From contig NZ_FTPR01000001.1 in assembly GCF_900156505.1 (NCBI RefSeq), forward strand, positions 1,922,001 to 1,986,000: a stretch of DNA of 64,000 bases, in the 5' to 3' direction. Positions within the stretch are counted from its first letter, which is position 1, and the number at the start of each line of letters is the position of its first letter. Positions 46,018-55,418 of this stretch are shown piece after piece. The DNA is from Yoonia rosea (GTDB lineage Bacteria; Pseudomonadota; Alphaproteobacteria; Rhodobacterales; Rhodobacteraceae). The translations under genes were made by a program, and so were the position numbers. The notes beneath the pieces were generated by a model that was given only the letters and a program-made list of their open reading frames with translations, ran no database searches and had not been told where the DNA came from.

Positions 46018-48041
46018 GCGGCTTTATCCAGACCGCGACCTTTCAACAGCGCCTCAACCCCCGGCAAGCGGCCACGGAACGCGGTGTAAAGATCCGCCGC
46101 ATCCACCGACCCGCCCGAAGACAGCACGGTTTCTTCCAACCGCTTGGCTGTGGCGCTGTCAAACGGATCGCCCGCCTCTTCAAATGCAGCAAAAGCATCC
46201 GCATCCATCACCTCGGACCACATGTAGCTGTAGTAACCGCTGGAATAGCCGTCACCGGCAAAGACATGGGCGAAATGCGGTGTCGCATGGCGCATCCGGA
46301 TCGCGCGCGGCATACCGATTTCTTCCAGAATCTCCGCCTGCCGCTGCATCGGGTCGGCAGGGGCCGGTCCGTCATGAAAGCCCAGATCAACAAGCGCAGA
46401 GGCCACGTATTCTACCGTCTGGAAACCCATATCGTACGTTGCAGCACCTAACATGCGGTTCAACAAATCCTCGGGCATTGGTTTGCCCGTATCGGCATGG
46501 GTCGCAAATTCGGCCAGCACCTCTGGCACCTCCAGCCAATGTTCATAGAGCTGGCTTGGCAGTTCCACAAAGTCCCGTGCCACGGATGTGCCCGAGATGC
46601 TTTCATAGGTCACATCCGACAGCATCTGGTGCAGCGCATGGCCGAATTCATGGAACAGAGTGCGCGCATCATCGTAAGAAAGCAGCGCAGGCTTGCCCGC
46701 CTCCGGCTTGGCGAAATTGCAGACATTCACCACATGCGGGCGAATATCGCCGCTTAACCGCTGCTGCGAGCGCATGGCAGAACACCATGCCCCCGAGCGT
46801 TTAGAACCACGCGCAAAATAGTCACCGATGAACACCGCCACATGCGCGCCATCGCGGGTGACTTCCCACAACCGCACATCAGGGTGGTAAACCGGCCCCT
46901 CAATCGGCGCGAATTCCAGCCCAAAAAGACGGTTCGCACAGGCAAAAGCCGCTTCAATCATCCGGTCCAATTGCAGGTACGGCTTCAGTTCGGCCTCATC
47001 GAGATCATGCAATTCCTTACGCCGCTTTTCAGCATAGAACCGCCAGTCCCAAGGCTCGAGCGGACCATCAAACCCGTCCGCATGCAACATCCGCTCCAAG
47101 ATCACGGCATCGGCCTCGGCGGCCGCCTTGGCGGGCTCCCAGACCTGCATCAACAGATCGCGGACCGCCACGGGCGTGCCCGCCATCTCGGTTTCCAACT
47201 TGAAATCAGCAAAGCTGTCATAGCCCAACAACTTGGCCCGCGCTTCGCGCAGTTTCAGCGTCTCGGCTGCAAGGGCACGGTTATCCGTCTCGCCACCATT
47301 CGCACCCCGCGCGCCCCATGCCTCGTAGGCCTTCTGGCGCAAATCCCGCCGCTCGGAAAACTGCAAGAACGGCACAATCAGCGACCGTGAAAGTGTAACA
47401 ACAGGCCCGCCTGCGTCCTTTTCTTCGCCCGCAGCTTTCGCTGTCGCGATCACAAAATCCGGCAGACCATCCAGATCATCTGCGCCCAGTTTCATGAACC
47501 ATGCGCGCTCATCCGCCAGCAGGTTCTGGGTGAAAGACGTGCCCAACACCGACAGGCGCGATTTCGCATCACGCAGGGCTTCGGCGGACTTTCCTTCAAG
47601 CTGCGCGCCCGAACGCACAAACCCGCGCCGCGTCAGCATCAACACGCGTTCTTGCTCAGGCGTCGGATCAAGCGCTTCCCGGTTTTCCCAAACTGCCTCG
47701 ACCCGCGCGAACAGCGCTTTATTTTCCGACACCTCAGAGCCATAAGCACTCAAAAGCGGGGCGAAATCACGCTGCAAGGCTTCACGCTTGGGATTACTAT
47801 CAGCCCCTGCAAGGCTGTAGAATGCCCCCAACACACGCCCCAGCGTCTCATCGGCCCGCTCCAGCGCCTCAATCGTATTGGCGAAATCAGGGGCATCGGG
47901 GTTTTCCGCAATGGCGGCAATATTCGCGCGCGATATCGCAAGTGCGGCATCGACAGCCGGCGCAAAATCATCATCAGAAATCACATCGAAAGGCGGCAAC
48001 CCAAAAGGTGTCTCCCATTCGGCAAGCAACGGGTTTGTCAT
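46014..48041 (-). CDS. M3-family oligopeptidase
   Basis: 675-aa zinc oligopeptidase of the PrlC/Dcp type. The zinc motif FHEFGHALHQM (HExxH) is near residue 470, with the third ligand region YESISGTSVARDFVELPSQ. It cuts short peptides in the cytoplasm; there is no signal peptide. AAAGGAG stands eight bases before ATG 48041, and the 28-residue upstream extension is rejected. Downstream of an amino-acid ABC permease gene on the same strand. Confidence 0.93.
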   Translation of the reverse strand: MTNPLLAEWETPFGLPPFDVISDDDFAPAVDAALAISRANIAAIAENPDAPDFANTIEALERADETLGRVLGAFYSLAGADSNPKREALQRDFAPLLSAYGSEVSENKALFARVEAVWENREALDPTPEQERVLMLTRRGFVRSGAQLEGKSAEALRDAKSRLSVLGTSFTQNLLADERAWFMKLGADDLDGLPDFVIATAKAAGEEKDAGGPVVTLSRSLIVPFLQFSERRDLRQKAYEAWGARGANGGETDNRALAAETLKLREARAKLLGYDSFADFKLETEMAGTPVAVRDLLMQVWEPAKAAAEADAVILERMLHADGFDGPLEPWDWRFYAEKRRKELHDLDEAELKPYLQLDRMIEAAFACANRLFGLEFAPIEGPVYHPDVRLWEVTRDGAHVAVFIGDYFARGSKRSGAWCSAMRSQQRLSGDIRPHVVNVCNFAKPEAGKPALLSYDDARTLFHEFGHALHQMLSDVTYESISGTSVARDFVELPSQLYEHWLEVPEVLAEFATHADTGKPMPEDLLNRMLGAATYDMGFQTVEYVASALVDLGFHDGPAPADPMQRQAEILEEIGMPRAIRMRHATPHFAHVFAGDGYSSGYYSYMWSEVMDADAFAAFEEAGDPFDSATAKRLEETVLSSGGSVDAADLYTAFRGRLPGVEALLKGRGLDKAA

Positions 48042-48134
48042 TAGTAGTCTCCTTTGCAACAAGAGGTAGTGCGCGATGGCGCTTGGCACCACCCCCCCCT
48101 GCTTCATCTTGGCCACGAAACGCAAATTTCGCGC

Positions 48135-48923
48135 TTACCGCGTGCGCATACGTTTCTCGAACCGCCGCAAGGCAATCGACAGGGTGATTGTGATCGTCAG
48201 ATAAACAAGCGCCACGACATTATACGTCTCAAAATAGCGGAAATTGCCTGCTGCTGTGACTTTGCCCAATTGCGTCACATCCGTCACGCCCAGCACAGAT
48301 ACCAACGAGGAATCCTTCACCATCGCGACAAAATCATTCCCCAAGGGCGGCAGGATCGTGCGCAGCGCCTGCGGAAACACAATGAACCGAAACCGCTGCC
48401 AACGGTTCAGGCCCAGCGCCTCTGCCGCCTCTATCTGGCCCTCATCAACCGATTGCAGGCCTGCACGAAACACCTCGGCCAGAAAGGACGAATAGGCGAT
48501 GGTCAGTGCAATCACCGCACGCCACAAAAGCGAAAAATCCCGCGTGCGGACAGGCTCAAGCCCGATCATCTCGGCGACCCAGTTCCACCCCGCCACCATC
48601 GCCGGTGCCGCCACGAACGCCACATAGAGCAGTAGCACGATAATCGGGATGCCGCGCACAATCTCGATATAGAACCGCGCGAGTTGCCGCAAAACCAGTG
48701 ATCGTGACAAGGCCGCGAGTGCCAGCAAAAGCCCCAGCACACAGGCCATCGTGTAGGACACCAAGGTCACATAGATCGTGACCCAAATCCCCCGCTGCAG
48801 CGTCGACAGCACGCGGGCATATGTTTCAACCGTCAGCACCTGCCAGAACAGGTAAAGGCCAATCGCCACAACAGCGACCAGCCACCAAGGAAAATCCTTG
48901 TCGTTGGGGGAAGTAGGGATCAT
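48135..48923 (-). CDS. Polar amino-acid ABC transporter permease
   Basis: 262 aa, HisM/GlnP type, with five membrane segments; the EAA loop EAAEALGLNRWQRFRFIVFPQ that contacts the ATPase is intact (about residues 168-188). An 11-residue charged lead precedes the first helix. It is encoded downstream of its binding protein; no ATPase gene is present, so it must borrow one encoded elsewhere. The single permease suggests a homodimer. Confidence 0.92.
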   Translation of the reverse strand: MIPTSPNDKDFPWWLVAVVAIGLYLFWQVLTVETYARVLSTLQRGIWVTIYVTLVSYTMACVLGLLLALAALSRSLVLRQLARFYIEIVRGIPIIVLLLYVAFVAAPAMVAGWNWVAEMIGLEPVRTRDFSLLWRAVIALTIAYSSFLAEVFRAGLQSVDEGQIEAAEALGLNRWQRFRFIVFPQALRTILPPLGNDFVAMVKDSSLVSVLGVTDVTQLGKVTAAGNFRYFETYNVVALVYLTITITLSIALRRFEKRMRTR

Positions 48924-48932
48924 CAGCGCGCA

Positions 48933-48953
48933 GTCCCGGACCTGACCCGGGAC
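48933..48953. repeat. Intercistronic hairpin between binding protein and permease
   Basis: GTCCCGG-ACCTGAC-CCGGGAC: perfect 7-bp arms. It sits 14 bp past the binding-protein stop and 9 bp before the permease start. It resembles GTCCGGGAC-type palindromes common between alphaproteobacterial genes. A REP-like role in protecting the upstream mRNA is inferred. Confidence 0.65.
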
Positions 48954-48967
48954 CTTCCGTTTAGGGC

Positions 48968-49750
48968 TTACTCACCAAGTTTGTAATCGAGGAACCAACG
49001 CGTGTTCAGCGCATCAATCGTGCCATCGGCCAGCATATCCGCAATCGCCGCATTGATCGGTTCAACCAGATCAGAGCCCTTGGGGAAAATGAAACCAAAG
49101 TCCTCGGTTCCCAGCTTCTCGCCGATAATTTTCAGCCCGCCATCAGAGGCCTCAACATAGCCATTGCCTGCGGTGCCATCGGTCAGCACCAGATCAACAT
49201 CGCCAGTCCGCAACGCCTGAACCGTCGCACCAAAGGTTTCCATCAATTTGATCCGGGGGTTTGCCTCATCACCGTCAAGTACATCATAAACGCCAACGTA
49301 GAACGGAGTGGTGCCGGGTTGCGCGGCCATCAGCAGATCGGGGTCAGCCGCAAAGCTTGCGGCATCCGTGAAACGGTCTTCATCGCCGCGCACCATCATC
49401 ACCATCTCAGAGGTCATGTAGCTTTCGGAAAAGTCCACGACTTCGGCACGATCTTCACGGATCGTGATGCCGGTCATGCCAAGGTCAAACTGCCCTTCGG
49501 ACACGGCAGGGATCATCGCATCCCAGCTGATGTTTTCATAGACCACTGTCGCATTCAGGCGCTGCGCGATCTCGGCCATCGCGTCATATTCCCAGCCAAC
49601 CGCATTGCCGCTTGTGTCAATGAATTGCAGTGGCGGATAGGCATTTTCGGTCACAACGACGATCTCGCGACCTTCAAGGTTTGGCAGATGACCGTCCGCG
49701 ACAGCGGTTGTCGCCAAAAGGCACGCGGCCAGTGTTGCAAGGAATTTCAT
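48968..49750 (-). CDS. Amino-acid ABC transporter periplasmic binding protein
   Basis: 260 aa. A signal peptide ([18 protein letters not shown], cleaved before DGH) is followed by a family 3 solute-binding domain with [20 protein letters not shown] and [21 protein letters not shown]. It binds a polar amino acid and feeds the permease encoded next. GGAG lies seven bases before the ATG; the 30-residue upstream extension is rejected. It starts 35 bp after the MoeB-like gene. Confidence 0.94.
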   Translation of the reverse strand: MKFLATLAACLLATTAVADGHLPNLEGREIVVVTENAYPPLQFIDTSGNAVGWEYDAMAEIAQRLNATVVYENISWDAMIPAVSEGQFDLGMTGITIREDRAEVVDFSESYMTSEMVMMVRGDEDRFTDAASFAADPDLLMAAQPGTTPFYVGVYDVLDGDEANPRIKLMETFGATVQALRTGDVDLVLTDGTAGNGYVEASDGGLKIIGEKLGTEDFGFIFPKGSDLVEPINAAIADMLADGTIDALNTRWFLDYKLGE

Positions 49751-49784
49751 AGCAGGCTCCCAGTTGATAGTTTCAGCGCCACTA

Positions 49785-50846
49785 TCAATGTGGCGCAGCC
49801 CCGTGCAAGCCTTTGCCATGGCAAACAGGACAGTCTGCACGCGGTTTCACACCGATAGTACGGGTTTCGGCGTAAAGCGCATCATAAATAAGCAAACGCC
49901 CTTTCAGGCCCTGCCCCGCCCCCGTGATTGCTTTTACCGCCTCAACCGCCATCATCGCCCCGATCACACCGGGCAGCGGGCCGATCACGCCCGCCTCGGC
50001 ACAGCTGGGCACAAGCGATGGATCAGGGGCTTCGGGAAACACACATTCATAGCAGGGTGTGCCATGGGCCGGATCATAGACGCTGATCTGGCCTTCCCAT
50101 TGGGTCAGCGCGGCCGCGATCAGCGGCTTGCCCGTCGCCACCGCAGTCCGGTTCACCAGGTACCGTGTCGCAAAATTATCGGTACCGTCCAGCACGAGAT
50201 CATATTCCGAAAACAGGTCGTCGGCGATATCCGCCTCAAGCCTGCGGTGATAGGAGCGCACGGTAACAAAAGGGTTCTGGGCGCGCATAACCTCGGCGGC
50301 GGAATGGACCTTGGGCACCCCGATATTCCGGTCAAGATGGATGACCTGCCGCTGCAGATTGGCGTTCTCGACAACATCATCGTCAATGACACCAATCGTG
50401 CCAACACCCGCAGCCGCCAGATATTGCAGCGCAGGCGCGCCAAGACCACCGGCGCCCACGACCAGAACCTTTGCATCCCGCAATGCCTTTTGCCCGGGTC
50501 CACCCACTTCGCGCAGAATGATATGGCGCGCATAGCGGTCCAGTTCCGTGGGTGAAAAACTCTCGGATTTTACAGGTGCCGCCTCTTGTGACGTCACCCG
50601 CGACCGCAGGCGGCGCAGCAGCTTGCCATATCCCCAGATAATGACGCCAAAGCCAAAGATGATCGCCCAAAGCCGCGCATCACCGCCCGTCGCCATGCGC
50701 AAGGGGTGGCCGTCCGGCAGGATCACATGCACCAGCATGACACCCACCAGCAAAAGCGCCATCATATTCCAGCGCACGGCATAAGGCACTTTCATGGCCC
50801 ACCCGATAACCCAAAGGGTTATCGCCATTGTACCGACCATAATCAT
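49785..50846 (-). CDS. MoeB/ThiF-type adenylyltransferase with N-terminal membrane helices
   Basis: 353 aa. Three membrane segments (residues 4-22, 25-45, 58-76) precede an E1-like domain with [21 protein letters not shown] (about 126-146), [11 protein letters not shown] and the zinc cysteines CYEC and CPVC. MoeB/ThiF enzymes adenylate the C-terminal Gly-Gly of MoaD or ThiS. The usual MoeB lacks membrane helices. It overlaps the dut stop (ATGA), making a dut-moeB unit. Confidence 0.9.
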   Translation of the reverse strand: MIMVGTMAITLWVIGWAMKVPYAVRWNMMALLLVGVMLVHVILPDGHPLRMATGGDARLWAIIFGFGVIIWGYGKLLRRLRSRVTSQEAAPVKSESFSPTELDRYARHIILREVGGPGQKALRDAKVLVVGAGGLGAPALQYLAAAGVGTIGVIDDDVVENANLQRQVIHLDRNIGVPKVHSAAEVMRAQNPFVTVRSYHRRLEADIADDLFSEYDLVLDGTDNFATRYLVNRTAVATGKPLIAAALTQWEGQISVYDPAHGTPCYECVFPEAPDPSLVPSCAEAGVIGPLPGVIGAMMAVEAVKAITGAGQGLKGRLLIYDALYAETRTIGVKPRADCPVCHGKGLHGAAPH

Positions 50847-51298
50847 TGGCCTGTGGACCCAAATCCGCCCGCGCCACGCGCGGTTTCGTCAAGACGCGCA
50901 ACTGTTTCAAAGTCTGCCCGTACGACAGGCGCGACCACCATCTGCGCAATCCGCATGCCGTGGGTTACCTCGAAAGGCGCATCGCCCAAGTTCACCATGA
51001 TCACGCCCAACGGCCCCCGATAATCGCTATCAATCGTGCCGGGGGTATTCAGCAATGTCACCCCGTGCTTGAGCGCCAAACCAGACCGTGGCCTGACCTG
51101 CACCTCGTATCCCGCAGGGATCGCCATGCGCAGACCGGTGGGCACCAAGGCCCGCGCACCTGCGCCCAGCGTAACCGCCTGACGGTCGGCGAAGTTGGCC
51201 CGCAGATCACAACCTGCCGCCCCCGCCGTTTCATACGCCGGCAAGCCAAGGCTCTGATCCGCGTCCTCAACCCATTGAAATTGTACCGTCACACTCAC
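50843..51298 (-). CDS. dut: dUTP diphosphatase
   Basis: 151-aa trimeric dUTPase. Motifs visible are [30 protein letters not shown] (motifs 2 and 3), and the flexible [10 protein letters not shown] arm. It removes dUTP and supplies dUMP. The GTG start overlaps the coaBC stop (GTGA); the longer in-frame extension is inside coaBC. Coupled to both neighbours. Confidence 0.95.
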   Translation of the reverse strand: MSVTVQFQWVEDADQSLGLPAYETAGAAGCDLRANFADRQAVTLGAGARALVPTGLRMAIPAGYEVQVRPRSGLALKHGVTLLNTPGTIDSDYRGPLGVIMVNLGDAPFEVTHGMRIAQMVVAPVVRADFETVARLDETARGAGGFGSTGQ

Positions 51299-52488
51299 GC
51301 AAGTGCCTCTGCTATCCGGCCGGCTAGCATCGCGGCGACATCTGCTTTTGTCATGCGTGGAAAGTTTTCCGCCCCTGCGTCGTTGATCAGCGTCACCGCA
51401 TTTTCCGACCCACCCATGATGCCGGTGTCGGGCGATACATCGTTGGCAACGATCCAGTCGCACTGCTTGCGCAAACGCTTTGCGGTGGCATTGGCGATCA
51501 CATCATCGGTTTCCGCGGCAAAGCCCACCACCAGGCGGGGCCGTCCCTCGGTCATTTGCGAGACCGTCGCCAGAATGTCAGGATTTTCCGCAAAATCGAG
51601 ACGTGGCAGACCGGCGCCGTCCTTCTTGATCTTACTGTTCCCCGCATTTGCCACATGCCAATCCGCGACAGCCGCCGCAAAAACAGCCGCATCAGCTGCA
51701 CCCGCCGATGTGACGGCGGCCAGCATCTCTTTCGCCGTCTGGACCTTCACCGTGTTCACACCCATCGGCGGCGGCACATCCGCTGGCCCCGTTACAAAGG
51801 TCACATTCGCGCCCAGCGCTGCAAGTGCAGCGGCAATTGCCGTGCCTTGCGCACCGGACGACCGGTTCGCGATATAGCGCACCGGGTCAATCGGTTCGTG
51901 GGTGGGACCAGAGGTGACAATGATATGCTTGCCCTTCAACGGACCATCGGCAAGTGCCGCGCCAATGGCCGCAATAATCTCGGGCACTTCGGCCATGCGC
52001 CCCGGTCCATATTCACCGCAGGCCATGTTGCCCTCATTTGGGCCAACGACCAGAATACCGTCATCTTGCAAGGTCGCCAGATTGCGCTGGGTCGCCGGAT
52101 GCGTCCACATGCGGACATTCATTGATGGCGCGATCAAGACGCGTTTATCGGTCGCCAAAAGCAGGGTTGAGGCCAGATCAGTCGCCAAACCGCCCGCCAT
52201 TTTGGCCATCAAGTCAGCCGTCGCTGGGGCCACCACAATCAGGTCGGCGGCCCGCGACAATTCAATGTGGCCCATCTCGGCCTCATCGGTCAGATTGAAA
52301 AGGTCCTGATAGACTTTTGAAGCGGATAGCGCCGACAGGCTCAGCGGTGTCACAAACTCTGCCCCTGATTTGGTCAGAACAGGCGTCACCTGCGCGCCAC
52401 GTTCACGCAACCGGCGCACAAGGTCCAACGATTTGAAGGCGGCGATGCCGCCGCCAACAATTAACAGGATATGCTTGTTTGCCAGCAT
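51295..52488 (-). CDS. coaBC: Bifunctional phosphopantothenoylcysteine decarboxylase/ligase
   Basis: 397 aa. The CoaC flavoprotein half ([21 protein letters not shown] with the catalytic His in [10 protein letters not shown] and the cysteine loop [17 protein letters not shown]) is followed by the CoaB ligase half ([19 protein letters not shown], with KIKKD). It makes 4'-phosphopantetheine for CoA. GGAG precedes ATG 52488, which is preferred over an upstream GTG/ATG extension of ten residues. First gene of coaBC-dut-moeB. Confidence 0.96.
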   Translation of the reverse strand: MLANKHILLIVGGGIAAFKSLDLVRRLRERGAQVTPVLTKSGAEFVTPLSLSALSASKVYQDLFNLTDEAEMGHIELSRAADLIVVAPATADLMAKMAGGLATDLASTLLLATDKRVLIAPSMNVRMWTHPATQRNLATLQDDGILVVGPNEGNMACGEYGPGRMAEVPEIIAAIGAALADGPLKGKHIIVTSGPTHEPIDPVRYIANRSSGAQGTAIAAALAALGANVTFVTGPADVPPPMGVNTVKVQTAKEMLAAVTSAGAADAAVFAAAVADWHVANAGNSKIKKDGAGLPRLDFAENPDILATVSQMTEGRPRLVVGFAAETDDVIANATAKRLRKQCDWIVANDVSPDTGIMGGSENAVTLINDAGAENFPRMTKADVAAMLAGRIAEALA

Positions 52489-52553
52489 CAACGCGCTCCG
52501 ATCAGGGTCGTCCGACACTAGGTCAAATCAGACCGGAAACACAATGTCCGCGA

Positions 52554-53432
52554 TCAGGCAAAAAATGCGTGAACCTCTGAACTTTGCGACTCAAGGCTTT
52601 TGCGCATCTTGCCAAAGGCAGCGGCCTCAAGTTGACGCACGCGCTCTTTCGACAGCCCAAGCTCGGTTCCGAGACTTTCAAGCGTGCGCGGCTCATCACG
52701 CAACTTCCGCTCACGCACGATGAACTGTTCACGGTCATTCAAGCCGGACAGAGCGGTCAGCAACCACTGGCGCAGGGTCTCGTTGTCATGCGTGTTCTCA
52801 ACCTTCTCGGCAGCCTGTATGCCGTCGTCCTCAAGCGCATCAATCCATTCGCGCCCTTCATCATCAACAGATTGGGTGGCGTTCAGCGAAAAATCGGAGC
52901 CGGACAAGCGGCCTTCCATCATCTCAACGTCGTGCAACGGCACGCCGACCTCAATCGCAATCAATTCGCGCATTTCATGGCGGTCGAGTTCGCGGCCCTC
53001 GGCTGCCGCTTCACGTTCAAGCCGCGCCTGTACGCGGCGCATGTTGAAAAACAGCGACTTTTGCGACGAGGTTGAACCGGTCCGTACCATCGACCAATTG
53101 CGCATGACGTAATCTTGGATAGACGCTTTGATCCACCAGACGGCATATGTCGAGAAGCGCACGCCGCGATCAGGGTCGAACTTGTCAGCGGCCTTCATCA
53201 GGCCAACCGAGGCCTCTTGGATCAGGTCATTCATCGGTGCGCCATAGCGCTTGAATTTGGACGCCATCGAAATGGCTAACCGCATATAAGCTGTAATCAG
53301 CCGGTGCAGCGCCTGTTCATCGCGCTGGTCCCGCCATGCATAGGCCAAAGCCAATTCGGTCTCAGCGTCAAGCAACTCTGCTTTCATCGCTGTCCGAGAC
53401 AAAGTTTGATCAGAAAAACCGGTCACACCCAT
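52554..53432 (-). CDS. rpoH: RNA polymerase sigma-32 factor, RpoH2-like
   Basis: 292 aa. Region 2 has AYMRLAISMASKFKRYGAPMNDLIQEASVGLMKAADKF with FSTYAVWWIKASIQDYV; the RpoH-box variant is SSQKSLFFNMRRVQARL; region 4 is LGLSKERVRQLEAAAFGKMR. The short N-terminus and MRNWSMVRTGSTSSQK suggest the RpoHII branch of Rhodobacter, which handles singlet-oxygen and oxidative stress rather than classical heat shock. GGGAG lies before the ATG. A TGATCC-N18-TAACTA element is 50-80 bp upstream. Confidence 0.9.
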   Translation of the reverse strand: MGVTGFSDQTLSRTAMKAELLDAETELALAYAWRDQRDEQALHRLITAYMRLAISMASKFKRYGAPMNDLIQEASVGLMKAADKFDPDRGVRFSTYAVWWIKASIQDYVMRNWSMVRTGSTSSQKSLFFNMRRVQARLEREAAAEGRELDRHEMRELIAIEVGVPLHDVEMMEGRLSGSDFSLNATQSVDDEGREWIDALEDDGIQAAEKVENTHDNETLRQWLLTALSGLNDREQFIVRERKLRDEPRTLESLGTELGLSKERVRQLEAAAFGKMRKSLESQSSEVHAFFA

Positions 53433-53481
53433 TGTAATTCTCCCAAGTCGCAGTCTGTTGCATTAACTTCTTTGTTTGAAC

Positions 53482-53511
53482 TAGTTACGAAGGCGTTTCC
53501 AAAATGGATCA
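53482..53511 (-). promoter_or_regulatory. Candidate ECF sigma-E (RpoE/ChrR-type) promoter of rpoH2
   Basis: On the leftward strand TGATCC (53511-53506) is followed after exactly 18 bp by TAACTA (53487-53482). From memory, TGATCC at -35 with this spacing to a TA-rich -10 characterises the sigma-E regulon of Rhodobacter, and rpoHII is one of its targets. The predicted transcript start is about 45 bp before the rpoH ATG. Confidence 0.6.
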
Positions 53512-53526
53512 AAAAAAGTGAACAAA

Positions 53527-54051
53527 ATGCCTCTGCCGAAACTTTCACTTGTTCTGGGGGGCGCCGCGTCTGGCAAATCCGCATTCGCGGAAAACGTTGT
53601 GCTGCAAAGCGGGAAGGCACCCGTTTATATCGCGACCGCACAGGTGTTCGACGATGAAATGGCCGAGAAGGTCGCGCGGCACCGTGACATGCGCGGAACG
53701 GGCTGGACGACGATCGAAGAACCGTTGGATCTCGGTCCCGCTTTGGCTGGAATCACGCCCCATCAGACCGTCTTGATCGACTGCGCCACTCTCTGGCTGA
53801 CCAACGTGATTTTAGGTGACCACGATGTGGACGAACACACCGACGCGTTGCTTTCGGCGATCGCCACCTGTGAGGGCCCTATCGTCGTCGTCTCGAACGA
53901 AGTCGGCCAAGGCATAGTGCCCGACAATGCCCTGTCGCGCAAATTCCGCAATGCACAGGGTGCGCTCAATCAACGGATTGCATCCGAGGCCGGACTTGTG
54001 GTCGCCGTCATGGCAGGACTGCCACTGGTTCTCAAGGGAACCCTCCCATGA
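53527..54051 (+). CDS. cobU: Adenosylcobinamide kinase/guanylyltransferase
   Basis: 174 aa. It phosphorylates and guanylylates adenosylcobinamide late in B12 synthesis. The P-loop LVLGGAASGKSAFAE is near the N-terminus, followed by VYIATAQVFDDEMAEKVARHR and VVVSNEVGQGIVPDN. Start: ATG 53527 fits the family; a GTG three codons upstream is possible; neither has a strong ribosome-binding site. It overlaps the phosphatase gene by ATGA. No cobalamin riboswitch was seen upstream. Confidence 0.93.
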   Translation: MPLPKLSLVLGGAASGKSAFAENVVLQSGKAPVYIATAQVFDDEMAEKVARHRDMRGTGWTTIEEPLDLGPALAGITPHQTVLIDCATLWLTNVILGDHDVDEHTDALLSAIATCEGPIVVVSNEVGQGIVPDNALSRKFRNAQGALNQRIASEAGLVVAVMAGLPLVLKGTLP

Positions 54052-54617
54052 CCAAGCTCTGGCTGGTCCGACACGGGCCGACACATGCCAAAGCGATGGT
54101 CGGCTGGACAGACCTGCCCGCCGACCTGTCAGACACCGCAGCCATCGGTCGCCTGCGCGCCTTCCTGCCTGATGCCCCTGTTGTGTCCTCCGATCTCAGC
54201 CGCGCGATCACCACGGCAGATGCACTGATCCCCAAAGTGCGCCTGCCCCACGCGCCTGATCTGCGCGAAATCAACTTTGGCGACTGGGAGATGCGCAATT
54301 TTGCCCAAGTAGAGGCCGAAGATCCGCAGAGAATTCGCGCCTACTGGGAAACCCCCGGCACCATCGCCCCACCCAACGGCGAAAGCTGGAACGCGGTCCG
54401 TGCGCGCGTCGATCGCGCAGTTGACGGATACCTGCACGCGGGTCACCCCGATCTGATCGTTGTGGCCCATTTTGGTGTTATCCTCACCCAGCTTCAGCGC
54501 GCATTGGGTATCGGCGCCTATGAGGCCTTCGGGCACAAGATCGACAACCTGTCGGTCACAACCCTGTCCTGCAAGTCAACCGGCTGGTCCGTCGATCATA
54601 TCAATCACAAACCGTGA
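54048..54617 (+). CDS. Histidine phosphatase family protein, possible alpha-ribazole phosphatase
   Basis: 189 aa. The catalytic RHG is in LWLVRHGPTHA (residues 4-14); the second histidine is in VVAHFGVIL, with SSDLSRAITTADAL and REINFGDWE between. Coupling to cobU by an ATGA overlap suggests a CobC-like role, removing the phosphate from alpha-ribazole phosphate in cobalamin assembly. General phosphoglycerate-mutase-like phosphatases look the same, so this is contextual. Confidence 0.88.
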   Translation: MTKLWLVRHGPTHAKAMVGWTDLPADLSDTAAIGRLRAFLPDAPVVSSDLSRAITTADALIPKVRLPHAPDLREINFGDWEMRNFAQVEAEDPQRIRAYWETPGTIAPPNGESWNAVRARVDRAVDGYLHAGHPDLIVVAHFGVILTQLQRALGIGAYEAFGHKIDNLSVTTLSCKSTGWSVDHINHKP

Positions 54618-54676
54618 TGCAGGACGTCACAGAATACTGATCGCCAGAACGCTTCTCTTAGGGCTAGACTTACTGC

Positions 54677-55366
54677 ATGACATATCAACTCTACATCGGT
54701 GATCGCACCTTCAGTAGCTGGTCCTTGCGGGGCTGGCTGATGCTGGAAAAATTCGGGCTGCCCTATCAGGCGCATATGGTCGGGCTCTACGCTGGAACCA
54801 TGCAAGCGGACCTCGCACATCTTGCCCCAGCCCGCACCGTGCCCGTACTGCAAACCGCCGAAGGATATGTGGTGACCGACAGTATGGCGATGGCTGAAAC
54901 GCTTGCCGAAAACCATCCCGAACGCGCCCTTTATCCTCGCGATCCGGCGGCCCGCGCACTGGCCCGTTCCATCACCGCAGAAATGCACAGTGGTTTTGGC
55001 GGATTGCGCAACGCCTGCCCCATGATGCTTGGTTTTGTCTGGGAGGGTTTCGTACCCGCCGACGCCGTCAAAGCAGACCTGCGCCGCATCGAAGACCTGT
55101 GGTCCCTTGCCCGCGAAAGGCACGGACAAAACGGACCATGGCTCTTTGGCGACTATTCCTTGGCCGATGTGTTTTATGCCCCCGTTGCAATGCGGATCAC
55201 CGCATATGATCTGCCGGTCAGCGAAGAATCCCGCGCCTATGTCGCGGCCCATCTCTCCGACCCCGCTTTTCTGGCATGGCGCAAAGAGGCGCTCAAGGAA
55301 ACGCACAGCCCCTTCCCCTACGCCTTGCCGTTTGCACAAAAGCCTTGGCCCGAAGAGAAAAGTTAA
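54677..55366 (+). CDS. Glutathione S-transferase
   Basis: 229 aa. The N-terminal thioredoxin-like half starts QLYIGDRTFSSWSLRGWLML, with the serine that activates glutathione in several bacterial classes, and ARTVPVLQTAEGYVVTDSMA for the gamma-glutamyl site. The C-terminal half is helical with FGDYSLADVFYAPVAMRI. The specific substrate is unknown. Stands 60 bp after the phosphatase gene. Confidence 0.92.
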   Translation: MTYQLYIGDRTFSSWSLRGWLMLEKFGLPYQAHMVGLYAGTMQADLAHLAPARTVPVLQTAEGYVVTDSMAMAETLAENHPERALYPRDPAARALARSITAEMHSGFGGLRNACPMMLGFVWEGFVPADAVKADLRRIEDLWSLARERHGQNGPWLFGDYSLADVFYAPVAMRITAYDLPVSEESRAYVAAHLSDPAFLAWRKEALKETHSPFPYALPFAQKPWPEEKS

Positions 55367-55418
55367 CCTTTCTTAAAGACCCAGGCCGTACCCGTTAACC
55401 ATAAACGGGGAAAACGCC

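Noticed and set aside
53433..53526. Cobalamin riboswitch ahead of cobU
   Set aside because: Only about 90 bp, no B12-box-like sequence; too short for the element.
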